Source: JAPOXR01 sp965116115
GTDB lineage: Bacteria > Pseudomonadota > Alphaproteobacteria > Rhodobacterales > Rhodobacteraceae
Direction of reading: 5' to 3'
Assembly: GCA_965116115.1 (NCBI GenBank)
Contig: OZ220486.1
Span: 1,116,001 to 1,180,000, forward strand
DNA: 64,000 nucleotides
Both the position numbers and the translations under genes were made by a program. Positions 36,926 through 46,295 of the stretch are shown here, piece by piece (positions within the stretch are counted from its first letter, which is position 1; every line of letters begins with the position of its first letter). Under the pieces are notes generated by a model. It made no database searches. It worked only from the letters and a program-made list of their open reading frames with translations, and was not told the origin of the DNA.

Positions 36926-36970
36926 ATTGATTAATTAATTCTTGACAAGTCATAAATCAAAAAATAAATT
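36926..36970 (+). promoter_or_regulatory. Promoter and candidate GntR operator upstream of the regulator gene
   Basis: TTGACA at 36942-36947, a 17-base spacer, then TAAATT at 36965-36970, in the only markedly AT-rich stretch nearby. Directly upstream is the near-palindrome ATTGATTAATTAAT (about 36927-36940), placed to repress or tune this promoter and the divergent operon. Confidence 0.6.
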
Positions 36971-37047
36971 ATATGAAGCGATACTGGCGGACGGGGAAGA
37001 AATGGCGGCACTCTCGACAACCGGTCCGGAAAGGGAAGAGGAATTCC

Positions 37048-37680
37048 ATGTCTCGCATCTCTGCCTATGAAAGCTTCCGCAAACGCCTGTTCTCAGGCGA
37101 CCTCAAGCCCGGCCAGTTCGTGACGCAACGTGAACTTGCCGAACTGGCCGGTGTTTCCCTGGGCAGTGCGCGCGAAGCGATCCAGAGGCTCGAGCACGAC
37201 TCGCTTCTGCGGGTGCATCCGCAGCGCGGGGTTCAGGTCGCGGACGTTACGATGCGGTTTATCCGCGAAGCGTTCCAGCTTCGCTCGATCCTTGAGCTGG
37301 CTTCAGTTCCCGAGTATTGCGAATTCCACCGGGACGAGGCCGCCGGAACGCTTAGGGACACGAAGGCTGTCCTTGAACTCGCCAAGGCCGAGGCATCGCC
37401 GGATGTGCTCAACCAGGCCGTCGAGGTCGACTGGCGCTTCCACGACGAGTTGGTTTCGGCGGCGAACAACGGTTTGGTGGAGGAAATCTACCGGATCAAC
37501 GCGCTTCGCTTGCGTTTGATCCGGGTGAACATCCGGTTGAGATCCAAACGCGTCTTCGGCGCCCTCGGCGAACACATCGCGATCCTTGAGGCTTGCGCGC
37601 GCGGGGATGCGCAGGCGGCCGAATCCAAATTGTCCGAGCACCTCTCGGTGGCGATGCAGAGAGCCATTGAGGGCATGTAG
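37048..37680 (+). CDS. GntR-family regulator, FCD subfamily
   Basis: 210 residues from ATG 37048, which has GGGAAGAGG upstream (an in-frame ATG at 36973 lies too close to the -10 box). Winged helix: TQRELAELAGVSLGSAREAI with wing LLRVHPQRGVQVAD. The C-terminal FCD domain keeps metal-type residues in DWRFHDELV, GEHIAIL and LSEHL and would sense a sugar-acid-like ligand. It sits between divergent sugar-acid operons and probably represses both. Its stop is one base before the ATPase start. Confidence 0.92.
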   Translation: MSRISAYESFRKRLFSGDLKPGQFVTQRELAELAGVSLGSAREAIQRLEHDSLLRVHPQRGVQVADVTMRFIREAFQLRSILELASVPEYCEFHRDEAAGTLRDTKAVLELAKAEASPDVLNQAVEVDWRFHDELVSAANNGLVEEIYRINALRLRLIRVNIRLRSKRVFGALGEHIAILEACARGDAQAAESKLSEHLSVAMQRAIEGM

Positions 37681-37681
37681 G

Positions 37682-38740
<1,059 letters not shown>

Positions 38741-38745
38741 TTGCC

Positions 38746-39720
38746 ATGACTTTCCAGGTCCCGAGGATCGGGTTCGGAACGGCGGCCATCGCCGGTCTCT
38801 ACCGCCCGGTGTCGCGCAGCGCGGCGATGGAGACGCTTGAAGAGGCGTGGTCGCTAGGGGTGCGTTACTTCGATACCGCGCCTCATTACGGGCAAGGCAA
38901 GGCCGAGCGTATCCTCGGTGACTTTCTGCGCGGAAAGCGGGCCGGGGATTTTCTCGTCTCGACCAAAGTCGGGCGCCTGCTGTCTCCGGCCCCGGCCCCG
39001 CATGAGCGACTGAACGGCTTCGTCGATCCACTCCCTTTCGATCAGTCCTACGACTACTCCTATGACGGAATCATGAGGTCTTTCGAGGACAGCCTGCAAC
39101 GCCTCGGACTGCATCGGACCGACATCCTCTACATCCACGACATTGGTGAACGGACCCACGGGCCTGGCAACGCCCGGCACATGGCACAGTTGATGGACGG
39201 CGGGTTCCGTGCCCTGCAGGAACTCAAGGAGAGCGGAACTGTCGCGGCCTTCGGGATCGGCGTCAACGAAGTCGGGATCTGCGAGAGAATCCTGGACCGC
39301 GCCGACATCGATCTGATCCTTCTTGCAGGGCGCTACACGCTTCTTGATCGTTCCGCCGAGGCCGGACTGCTCAAGAAGTGCCTCGAAACGAACACGCCTC
39401 TGGTCATCGGCGGTGTGTTCAATTCGGGGATTCTGGCGACCGGCGCCACACCGAAAGCCCATTGGGACTATGGACAGGCGCCGGATCACGTCTTCCGAAA
39501 AGTCGAGGCGTTGTCAGACCTTTGCGAAAAGGCGGGCATCACGCTGCCGGAAGCCGCCCTTGCATTTCCTTCACGCCACAATGCTGTTGCGTGCATCCTG
39601 CTCGGAAACGGTCGGCCGGGGCGGTTGGCCGCCAACATTGGTGCCATTCGAAAGGCGGCTGTACCGGATGACTTCTGGCTCCGATCAGACAAATTGGTCT
39701 CGGAAACCTGGGAGAAATGA
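38746..39720 (+). CDS. Aldo-keto reductase, probable aldose 1-dehydrogenase
   Basis: 324 residues from ATG 38746 (a TTG overlapping the ATPase stop is possible). AKR tetrad: Asp43 and Tyr48 in YFDTAPHYGQG, Lys74 in VSTKVGR, and His in ILYIHDIGE. The sequence pattern resembles L-fucose / D-threo-aldose 1-dehydrogenases, which oxidise an aldose to its lactone with NAD(P). Co-operonic with the transporter ATPase and regulator, and with a dehydratase-like enzyme opposite, this fits a non-phosphorylated sugar oxidation route. Confidence 0.88.
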   Translation: MTFQVPRIGFGTAAIAGLYRPVSRSAAMETLEEAWSLGVRYFDTAPHYGQGKAERILGDFLRGKRAGDFLVSTKVGRLLSPAPAPHERLNGFVDPLPFDQSYDYSYDGIMRSFEDSLQRLGLHRTDILYIHDIGERTHGPGNARHMAQLMDGGFRALQELKESGTVAAFGIGVNEVGICERILDRADIDLILLAGRYTLLDRSAEAGLLKKCLETNTPLVIGGVFNSGILATGATPKAHWDYGQAPDHVFRKVEALSDLCEKAGITLPEAALAFPSRHNAVACILLGNGRPGRLAANIGAIRKAAVPDDFWLRSDKLVSETWEK

Positions 39721-39739
39721 AACCCGGATCAGGGCTTTT

Positions 39740-40140
39740 CGGCAATCACTTGGCTGCGGTGACGCCCGCATCCGGATGAAACACCGCCGCAAAGCAGGCG
39801 CCGGTTCTGTAATGCCGTGTCGCGATCACAGAGTGTCCCGGGTTTCTCAAAAAGACTCCGGTCCGGAGCCGCCGGCCATACATCACACGGCCGTGATTCC
39901 TGATCCGCTCCCGATTCCTCCGTGAGGAGATCACCGTCCCGACGCCGCGCCATTCAAACCCGTTGGACAGCCAGTCGGCGCCGAAAGGAAAGGCCGTGAA
40001 AGTCGCGGTATCCCGGCATGACCATGCGCTTGGCCGGGAAAATCACGTGCTGCGCCGGGTGTTCAATGCGGCATGGTCGATGTCGACCGCCCCCGGCTCC
40101 GTCATGAAGTCGCGGGCTGAGAGATTTCCCTGCCGGGCCG
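39740..40140 (-). pseudogene. IS427-type transposase remnant
   Basis: Minus-strand text FGADWLSNGFEWRGVGTVIS, SRRNRERIRN then VIATRHYRTGACFAAVFHPD and VTAAK plus stop parallels the end of the fuller copy (FDADQLLKELEERGAEAVI...ATRYDKTDTGFAAAI...LIAAK). It is heavily substituted and frame-broken, an old copy. Confidence 0.6.
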
Positions 40141-40146
40141 TTAGCT

Positions 40147-40207
40147 GCCGACTCCGTGGCCGATACCAAATATCGGCCAAACCTTTCAATTGTTTGGACG
40201 CAGAGCC
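40147..40207 (-). repeat. Solo end of the MITE-like element
   Basis: Reading the minus strand, GGCTCTGCGTCCAAACAATT leads into a hairpin (40158-40178, arms GGCCGATA / TATCGGCC). It matches the left end of the element at 10057. The stem differs from that copy by a paired change (C-G in place of T-A), keeping perfect pairing. Confidence 0.7.
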
Positions 40208-40223
40208 AAAGAAATTCAGCGTT

Positions 40224-40475
40224 TTAATTGCATAAATCTTTCAACCACACGATCAGTTTCTGCGCATCCGATTGATCGAATCCTTTGGCAATCACACTGT
40301 CAAGCAGTTTGCGGATTTCCTGTTCTTGGCGGTCAGTGTGTTTATGTCCGCGAATATACGAATCCCGCCACCAGTCTTCAGATTCGAAAAGTCTGACAAG
40401 GGTTTCAAGACTGCCATTTGACGCCTTGCCCAAGTTTCCCCACTCCATTGATGACAACTCTTTCAATTTGATCAT
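40224..40475 (-). CDS. Small hypothetical protein
   Basis: 83 residues, charged, largely helical (LSSMEWGNLGKASNGSLETL, EIRKLLDSVIAKGFDQSDAQ). A strong GGAGAGGA ribosome-binding site lies upstream of ATG 40475. No known domain. It is flanked by mobile-element ends on both sides, so it may be a survivor of a larger locus. Confidence 0.6.
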   Translation of the reverse strand: MIKLKELSSMEWGNLGKASNGSLETLVRLFESEDWWRDSYIRGHKHTDRQEQEIRKLLDSVIAKGFDQSDAQKLIVWLKDLCN

Positions 40476-40566
40476 ATCCGGATTCCTCTCCGTTTAGTTT
40501 AGCGCTTATCAGAAAAACCCTGTTTCCGGCGGCGGATCCAACCCGGATTCGGGATCTCTGGGGATG

Positions 40567-40596
40567 CCGGGTCTATCAACCTATCACACATATATC
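40567..40596. repeat. Solo terminal repeat resembling the DruA-IS4 element end
   Basis: CCGGGTCTATCAACCTATCA and the following CACATATATC match the 18561 end (CCGGAACCTATCAATCTAAC, ATACTTATATC) at most positions. No transposase lies nearby. Confidence 0.5.
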
Positions 40597-40642
40597 GCAA
40601 GCGGTCAGGCAAATCGTTTCTTTTGACTCTGTGTGTTCCGAT

Positions 40643-41620
40643 TTATCGAATCCCTGAATGATCGATGCCGCTGAGCGGAGCGGCGCGAGCCGGGGATGAA
40701 CAGAACAGGCTCCCGCTGCATAGTATACTCGGATTCAAGCGAACCGGCTGAGGTAGGAATTTGCCAGCCCGCGCTGTGTCGTCAGCGAATTCCGGCGCCA
40801 GTCTTCTGGGCTCCTCCGATTCAATTCTGCTGCCGACCCGGGCCGGCAGCGCCATGCGGCGCAGCATGACCATGGTGTCCATTTCCAGCCGGTCCGACAC
40901 AGGAAGTTTGTGATGGCGGCAATAGCTCTCGAGCCCATGCTCTTTCAGATCGGGAGCCCGCCGGTCATCCTCCATGAACGAAACGCCCGCCGCGAAGTCA
41001 TAGGTGAACCAGCCGTATCCGCAATCGTCAAAATCAATGACCCAAGTTCCGCTGTCGTTGATAGTAAAGTCGGCGAGGCGCATGTCGGTGTGGATCAATA
41101 CGTAACGGCTGCGCCCCGTTCCATACCGATGGAGACGTTCCGCGAGCACAGATTCGAGCCGCGTGAGAATCCGGACAGTTTCAGGCCTCAGATTCGGTAC
41201 ATGCCGCCAACTTCCCCAGCGCGGTTCCGCTCCGAACACGGCATCCAGATCCCAGCGGAATCTCGTGACGCCGCTCGGCGGTTGCCAAGCCAGCGCATGC
41301 CGGTGCAGCAAAGCGGAGGTCTCTCCGAGTTCTCTGAACAGCAGCCGCAGGTCCTGGGTCTCATCAGGCACCAGGACGTCCACGAACTCGAATAATACCA
41401 TATGTAACGGCTGTTTCCATGACTTGTCGCGCAGAAACTGGATCTGCCGTCCATCCCTTCCGCGGATGAGCGCCGGAGTGCGGACCAGCGCAGATTCGCG
41501 GAGCGCTTGAAGCCGGTCCAGTTCGTTGCGGACTTCAGATTCAGAATTGCAGCCTGGCCGGTGAACATGCAATGCGGCCCGGAAACCGCGGTCTTCAACA
41601 AGATAAGTCGTGTTTTCCAC
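40643..41620 (-). pseudogene. APH-family small-molecule kinase, N-terminus lost
   Basis: 325 residues from a GTG at 41620. The APH/YihE-type C-lobe is clear: YVLIHTDMRLADFTI (catalytic HxD), VIDFDDCGYGWFTYDFA. The residue normally Asn in the catalytic loop (HxDxxxxN) is Asp here. The N-lobe is cut short: the protein begins at ENTTYLVED, and upstream codons continue in other frames with stops (a piece reading FDALVFASLN lies one frame away), so a frameshift removed the front. The C-terminal 50 residues also diverge from the family. Probably a pseudogene; related intact proteins phosphorylate amino alcohols or antibiotics. Confidence 0.62.
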
Positions 41621-42151
41621 CTGTTGAGCGATGCAAAAACCAGCGCGTCGAAAGATGCGGGTCGTCAGTCATTGCGTCGGCCGCTCTTTGTGTTGATCCG
41701 GGGCGCTTTATCCGCAAACCATGCAAAGCTGTCTACGAGCCGTGGCGAGGCTTTTCAATTATGCCCCCGTTCGGAGGTTTACGGGATGTTATCGCCGGAA
41801 AAAGCGGAGCGCTGACCACGGAGTCTCCCGCAAATAAAAACTTGGTGAAAAATTCTTCTGATCCGCGTATCCCGGCGCATCCCGGACCGGAAGACGCTAT
41901 GCCGCGAGATACCGGTGCAGCAGCAAGCGCAAAATGCCGACCCGGTCCCGGTCAAACACCGGTTCACCGCCGGAGACGCGCACACTGAACTGCACTCGCC
42001 TTAGCTGTCAATTTAACAATGACAAATTGCTAGTTGCTGATCGCAATTACAAACGCATCAGGTGTATTGATTCTATGGAGCGACTAGCCGGTTCAAAACC
42101 GCCGCGCAGCCGAACGAACGCCGCTATCCTGAGCTCCATCCACCGCTCCTG
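41621..42151. other. Gap with a repeat copy, no gene seen
   Basis: Holds the remnant N-terminus of the APH-like gene (to about 41690) and the repeat at 41949-42033. The rest has no RBS or family motif. Confidence 0.5.
41949..42033. repeat. Copy of the right part of the CTAG-associated element
   Basis: From CGGTCAAACACCGGTTCACC to AATTTAACAATGACAAATTG then CTAG, this matches 17690-17775 (CGGTCAAACAACGGTTTACC ... AATTCAACAATGACGGACTA, CTAG) over about 85 bases. Confidence 0.7.
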
Positions 42152-43951
42152 TCAACCGGCCGTCATCTTGATTCTGTTTTTCCAGATATCAATCGCGCGT
42201 CCAACCCGGCCCGGTCCGGGATCGACGTCTTCGATGTGCGCCCTGAGACAGTCACAAAGAGAATCGACGCAAGCTCGTGCTGCCTTTGCGCTAATACCCA
42301 TCGTCACGCCTGCCCGGACGAAATCTTTGGCTGACAACCGATTACGCTTACCGGCTAGCGAGAGCGCCAGATCATCGTTTTCGAGGCCGGGAAAGACCCG
42401 CGTCGTGACAGCGTCATAGGTTGGTGCGAACCGAGCGGACAAGAAATTTTGTCCGCTGTCGGGAGCAACCCTTATGACGGCCATATTCTTCAGGTGAAAA
42501 TCGCCATCGCCTGTCAGCCATGCGAATACAGCCCGGCCGAACAGCGTCGCGATGTCTGATTCGGCTTGGCTGGAGACGCCTCGCAGCGCCCGCGCCGCTT
42601 GCTCTATGGAACCCCCGTACTTTTCTGATGGCGCGATGCCGCGAACCGACGCCATATCTTCCAAGGCGATCTTCCGACGGTCGCTCCCCGCGCGGCGGAT
42701 ATCGAACCGCTCCACCAATAGCGCGGGGGGCAAGCCATCCGGCATCGGAACGACGGCATGGAACGCTGTTTCGAAGCCGCAGGCTTGAGCTGCCGCCAGA
42801 CACGCCGCCTCGACCATAGGCAGATCCTCGAAACCGGCCCCCGGCGATGGTTTCAGGATATGCGTAAATGCCCGATTTTCAGCCGACCGCAACTCGCCGT
42901 CATAGGAGAGATTCATCGGTGCCTTGATCTGAACGCCCGACAAGCGCGGCATGACCGCCGACGCAAACAATCCCGCCATGCGGTCCTCCAGCGTCTCATC
43001 GTATGAAGGCGCGGGTCCGGCGTAGCCGCCGGCAAAGACACCAGAATTCGTGAACGCATCAAGCCTTCCCTCCAGCACGTCAGAGGGGAGATCCCGAAGG
43101 TCGTGTTCGTTCTCCGAAACGATAATGTTCGACATGTAGCGCTTTCCGGCGGATATCCGTTCCTGCTCCGATTTCGGATTCACTACGCGTTCAAGCCAGC
43201 CTTCCGGCAGCAAGCTTTCGATAAAGGGAGGCAGGCGGCTTTGTGCTCCGGACTGGATCGGTGTCGCGGCTCGAGTGCCGACAGGCTCCCAATGCCAGCC
43301 TGATCCGTCATAAGACAGGACGCCGACCTTTTCACCATGCCATCCGACATGATAGGCAGTCCTTTTTGGCAACGCCTCTCTCAGCGGCGTGGCGATAAAC
43401 CTTTCTGCCCGCGCCGCCTCAGTCTGCCATCCGTTGCTTTCAGCCAGCCGCCGGCACTCGACAGCCGCCGCCTTCTTTCCGCCGGCGGCCTCAACCAGCC
43501 GCTTTGCGATTTCAGTTTGCATTTCGATCGGCATGGCGGCCCCGGCTTCGCTGCGCCGCCGGAACGATTCCAGATAACGAAAACGCACCGTTGAGCGCCG
43601 AACCATCAGTTCGCCTATCGAATCAACGGTCTGAACCGCTTCAGTTTCGGGGGCATCAGGGGCCCTCGTCTGCACGATTTCCAGGTTGCGCAGCCGTGTG
43701 CGGACATTGCGGCGTCCGCTCAGGAAAAGACGCCTGTCCGGCGTCGGCGCAAGAAGTTCCGCGCTAGCCCCGCAAAGATAGGTGTTGGGATAAAGATAGC
43801 CGGCGATACGGAGGGCGTGGTCGAACAAGACGGCGTCGGCGTCATCCTCCGCTGCTACATAGATGCCCCGCATGATCTGGAGGAGCTTGCCGGTCGCAGC
43901 GCCGTATTGAGCGCGGTGTTTGTCGATAGTTTCACCGACGAGGTGCAACAT
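42152..43951 (-). CDS. HipA-family kinase fused to an AbiEi-like N-terminal domain
   Basis: 599 residues, against about 420-440 for ordinary HipA. Residues 1 to about 150 (GKLLQIMRGIYVAAEDDADA, IAGYLYPNTYLCGASAELL, DRRLFLSGRRNVRTRLRNLE) read like the core of AbiEi-type antitoxins rather than HipB. The HipA kinase follows: the N-subdomain YHVGWHGEKVGVLSYDG, GIAPSEKYGG loop, catalytic Asp484 and Asn489 in TGDGDFHLKNMA, and Mg-binding Asp513 in APTYDAVTT. HipA toxins phosphorylate aminoacyl-tRNA synthetases. No hipB-like gene is adjacent; the fused N-terminus may take the antitoxin or DNA-binding role (inference). Confidence 0.82.
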   Translation of the reverse strand: MLHLVGETIDKHRAQYGAATGKLLQIMRGIYVAAEDDADAVLFDHALRIAGYLYPNTYLCGASAELLAPTPDRRLFLSGRRNVRTRLRNLEIVQTRAPDAPETEAVQTVDSIGELMVRRSTVRFRYLESFRRRSEAGAAMPIEMQTEIAKRLVEAAGGKKAAAVECRRLAESNGWQTEAARAERFIATPLREALPKRTAYHVGWHGEKVGVLSYDGSGWHWEPVGTRAATPIQSGAQSRLPPFIESLLPEGWLERVVNPKSEQERISAGKRYMSNIIVSENEHDLRDLPSDVLEGRLDAFTNSGVFAGGYAGPAPSYDETLEDRMAGLFASAVMPRLSGVQIKAPMNLSYDGELRSAENRAFTHILKPSPGAGFEDLPMVEAACLAAAQACGFETAFHAVVPMPDGLPPALLVERFDIRRAGSDRRKIALEDMASVRGIAPSEKYGGSIEQAARALRGVSSQAESDIATLFGRAVFAWLTGDGDFHLKNMAVIRVAPDSGQNFLSARFAPTYDAVTTRVFPGLENDDLALSLAGKRNRLSAKDFVRAGVTMGISAKAARACVDSLCDCLRAHIEDVDPGPGRVGRAIDIWKNRIKMTAG

Positions 43952-44279
43952 CTATAACTATCCCGGTCACTGAGTTTGAGAAAGTAGGGTGTAATGTCGC
44001 AGCACGTCAAGAAAATCCGACTTTAACAAACTTTACATCTGTGAAAGTGGGAACCAAGTCATAAGAATCAGCTATAACTGACTGCTTGCGTTTTTTTATC
44101 TCGGTCAACGCCCCGCTATAAGTCACCGGGCGCACAGACTCGTCCAGAATCCCGGAAGGGGAGCGAAAACGAGGGGGCCGCGATTCGCCTGCATCGGAGC
44201 GTCGAAGATCAGCGGCAGGTTCGGTGCGCCATTTTCGAGACTGTCTCTGCAACCGCTTTGGAGTCGTCATCGTGTCCGA
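43952..44279. other. Gap, possible truncated minus-strand gene
   Basis: A minus-strand frame (44230 down to 44007) ends SGILDESVRPVTYSGALTEI, KKRKQSVIADSYDLVPTFTD and a stop. It could be the C-terminus of a gene cut off by the IS remnant at 44280, but no start or family is recognisable. Confidence 0.3.
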
Positions 44280-44874
44280 AGTTCAGCGGCTGTTGGAGAG
44301 ACGTCGACTCCATTGCGCGGTCTTCCACTGCGATTCGGCAAGCTGCACAGCGTGTGCGAGCGCTTCTGCCGCTGGCCGCTTTCGGGTGTTTTTAAACGTG
44401 TTTCCAGAGCTCGGGCGCATCCGAAGGCTTCGATGGCAGAAAAAGAGGGCCCTGCCGACAGGGGATCGGGCGTTCCCGTGGCGGTCTGACGAGCAAGCAT
44501 CGTCGCGTTCACGGACGCGCTCGGTAATTCAGCGCAGTTCGTGTTCTTCCCGGTCAGGCGCATGATCCCGTCGGGACGCCGCGGCTTATTGAGGGTCTGT
44601 CCTTCGGGGCTTCAGCAGCCGACCGGGCGCGTTCGACGCCGGCTGGCTGCTGAACAAGTTTGAGGAGCGTGACTCCGAGGCGGTGATTGCCCCGCGGAAG
44701 AATCGGCGGCAGATTCGGGATTACGACCGCGATATGTAAGTCCGGCAGCACTGAATCGAGAACTTCTTTGGGAAAATCAAGAACTCTTGTGCGATCGCGA
44801 CCCGGTATGAGGAGACTGATGCAAGCTTCGCGGCGGCGATCTAGCTGGCCGCTGGCCTGATCGCGGCAAAGTGA
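44280..44874 (+). pseudogene. IS427-type transposase remnant, C-terminal two-thirds
   Basis: Plus strand: FGKLHSVCERFCRWPLSGVF, EEPRxxSEAVIAPRKNRR-type text at about 44660-44720 (RDSEAVIAPRKNRRQIRDYD), then IENFFGKIKN and AIATRYEETDASFAAAI, with several stops. It is parallel to 14785-15661 but diverged and without a recognisable terminal repeat. Confidence 0.72.
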
Positions 44875-45007
44875 TTGCCAATAAGCTCTGGTCGATGCGC
44901 ACAGCATAAAGAATTTTCGTTAATCGCTCCGCGAGTTGTTTGCCCATTTTCCGTATGATCTGAGCCATAAATATGGCGAAATCAATCTCCTGTCCGGTAT
45001 CCGCCGG

Positions 45008-45448
45008 TTACCGCGACAAAAACTTGGTGACATGCTGGACTGTGAGGAACAGGCCGCCGCCGCCAAGCGCGACGAAAGTCCAATTCAGGATTGTTTGAGC
45101 GCGCTCAGCTTGCGTGGCGGCGCCGAAGAACAGCATATACAGAACCAACAGGATGAAAATTGAAACCAGCGCACTGATGCCAAAGACAGTTTTGGACAAT
45201 AACGACAAATGCGCTTTTGCCATCTTTTCCTCTGACTCTAGCCGGCTCATTTGAAATTCGTGCTGTCTTTGATCAGCGGCAGCACTTGCCTTGATTGCTT
45301 CCAAAGCTACATCAGTACGACGGTCTAAGGCGCGGGTTCGCTCGCGTTCCCCCTCTAGAAATTGCTGAATCAACTCAAGCTGGTCGGAATTCGCGCCGTC
45401 TCCGCCAGTTTCGGGAGATGGCTCTAACGCACGCGAACCGTCGTTCAT
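45008..45448 (-). CDS. Small membrane protein with coiled-coil N-terminus
   Basis: 146 residues from ATG 45448, which overlaps the stop of the upstream gene (ATGA). Residues about 20-80 are a charged helix (IQQFLEGERERTRALDRRTD, SRLESEEKMAKAH), followed by two transmembrane helices (VFGISALVSIFILLVLYMLF; LNWTFVALGGGGLFLTV). No domain is known to me. The architecture resembles the protein at 14402 (coiled coil then membrane). Unknown function. Confidence 0.7.
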   Translation of the reverse strand: MNDGSRALEPSPETGGDGANSDQLELIQQFLEGERERTRALDRRTDVALEAIKASAAADQRQHEFQMSRLESEEKMAKAHLSLLSKTVFGISALVSIFILLVLYMLFFGAATQAERAQTILNWTFVALGGGGLFLTVQHVTKFLSR

Positions 45449-45690
45449 CTGCTGAACCAAGCGGGTCGGCGCGATCGCAAACTGAAGTTTATCAAATCGG
45501 GCGAAGGTCCGTCTGCCAAAGTGTCCACAAAGAGTTCTGCAGGAAGCGAAACGACACGCCAGTTTCCGTAGCCGGTTTGTTCGCAACGGATAAGAAGCGC
45601 TTCATCGCTGAACGATGACCGCCTTCTCCGGACTTCCTCAAGGGCCTCTTCTTGAGTGTCATAGTACGTTTCTCCAAATGGTGCGGTCAT
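45445..45690 (-). CDS. Small hypothetical protein coupled to a membrane protein
   Basis: 81 residues: MTAPFGETYYDTQEEALEEV, RRRRSSFSDEALLIRCEQTG, YGNWRVVSLPAELFVDTL. AGAGAG precedes the ATG. Its TGA overlaps the next ATG, so the two are translated together. No recognised family; soluble and mixed alpha/beta in character. Confidence 0.65.
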   Translation of the reverse strand: MTAPFGETYYDTQEEALEEVRRRRSSFSDEALLIRCEQTGYGNWRVVSLPAELFVDTLADGPSPDLINFSLRSRRPAWFSR

Positions 45691-46295
45691 GGACTCTCTC
45701 TAAGTTCGGTGCAGATGGCTGCTCGATTGAAACAGAAAACAAAGGCAACTTGTCGGAACCTTTGGTTATTTGAAGAATTATATCGGCATTTCCTTAAAGC
45801 AAAAATAGTTTTGACGGCCAGCGCTGCCAAAAAAGCCTGTAATCCCGGGAAAATGCCTGTTCAAACGCCTTGGCCTCTGATTTTCAAGTCTCGGATCCGC
45901 TTTGTCAAAGCTGCGAGGTGGCGAAAAATAGTTCCGCCAACGGTGTCAGGTCCCGTTGACAAATGGGGTTCCGCTTCAGGCGATTCGCTGCTGTAATCAT
46001 CTTAACGAGCGCCGGAGCGACGCCGCAGGCAAGACAGGAAAAATGACAAATGAACAGTGACAGAACCATGCTGGCTGATAAAATGCGGCAGCGGACCGAA
46101 CTGCTTCTTCCCGGCAAAGCGACCGATCCCGGTGCTGAAGACTGATCCGAAATCACGAAACGGCATCAAGAACGTGCTTGCTTGCTGACGGTTGAATCAT
46201 ACCGGTGGCATGGTGCCGAAACTGCAATTTCGGCCTGATCAACTGCACGGGACATCGCCTTTGCCCGGCGGCGGCTCTCAGATGCCCGCCGGTTT
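45691..46295. other. Gap with an IS427 end
   Basis: Apart from the IS427 N-terminal fragment at 45949-46144 this stretch holds no convincing gene; the open frame at 45652-45996 shows no protein family and runs into the IS end. Confidence 0.5.
45949..46144 (+). pseudogene. IS427-type left end and transposase N-terminus
   Basis: Begins GGTCCCGTTGACAAATGGGG, a worn version of the IS end GGCCTGTGGACAAATCGGGT. It then codes MNSDRTMLADKMRQRTELLL and PGKATDPGAED before a stop, matching the start of the 14785-15661 transposase. Confidence 0.75.
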
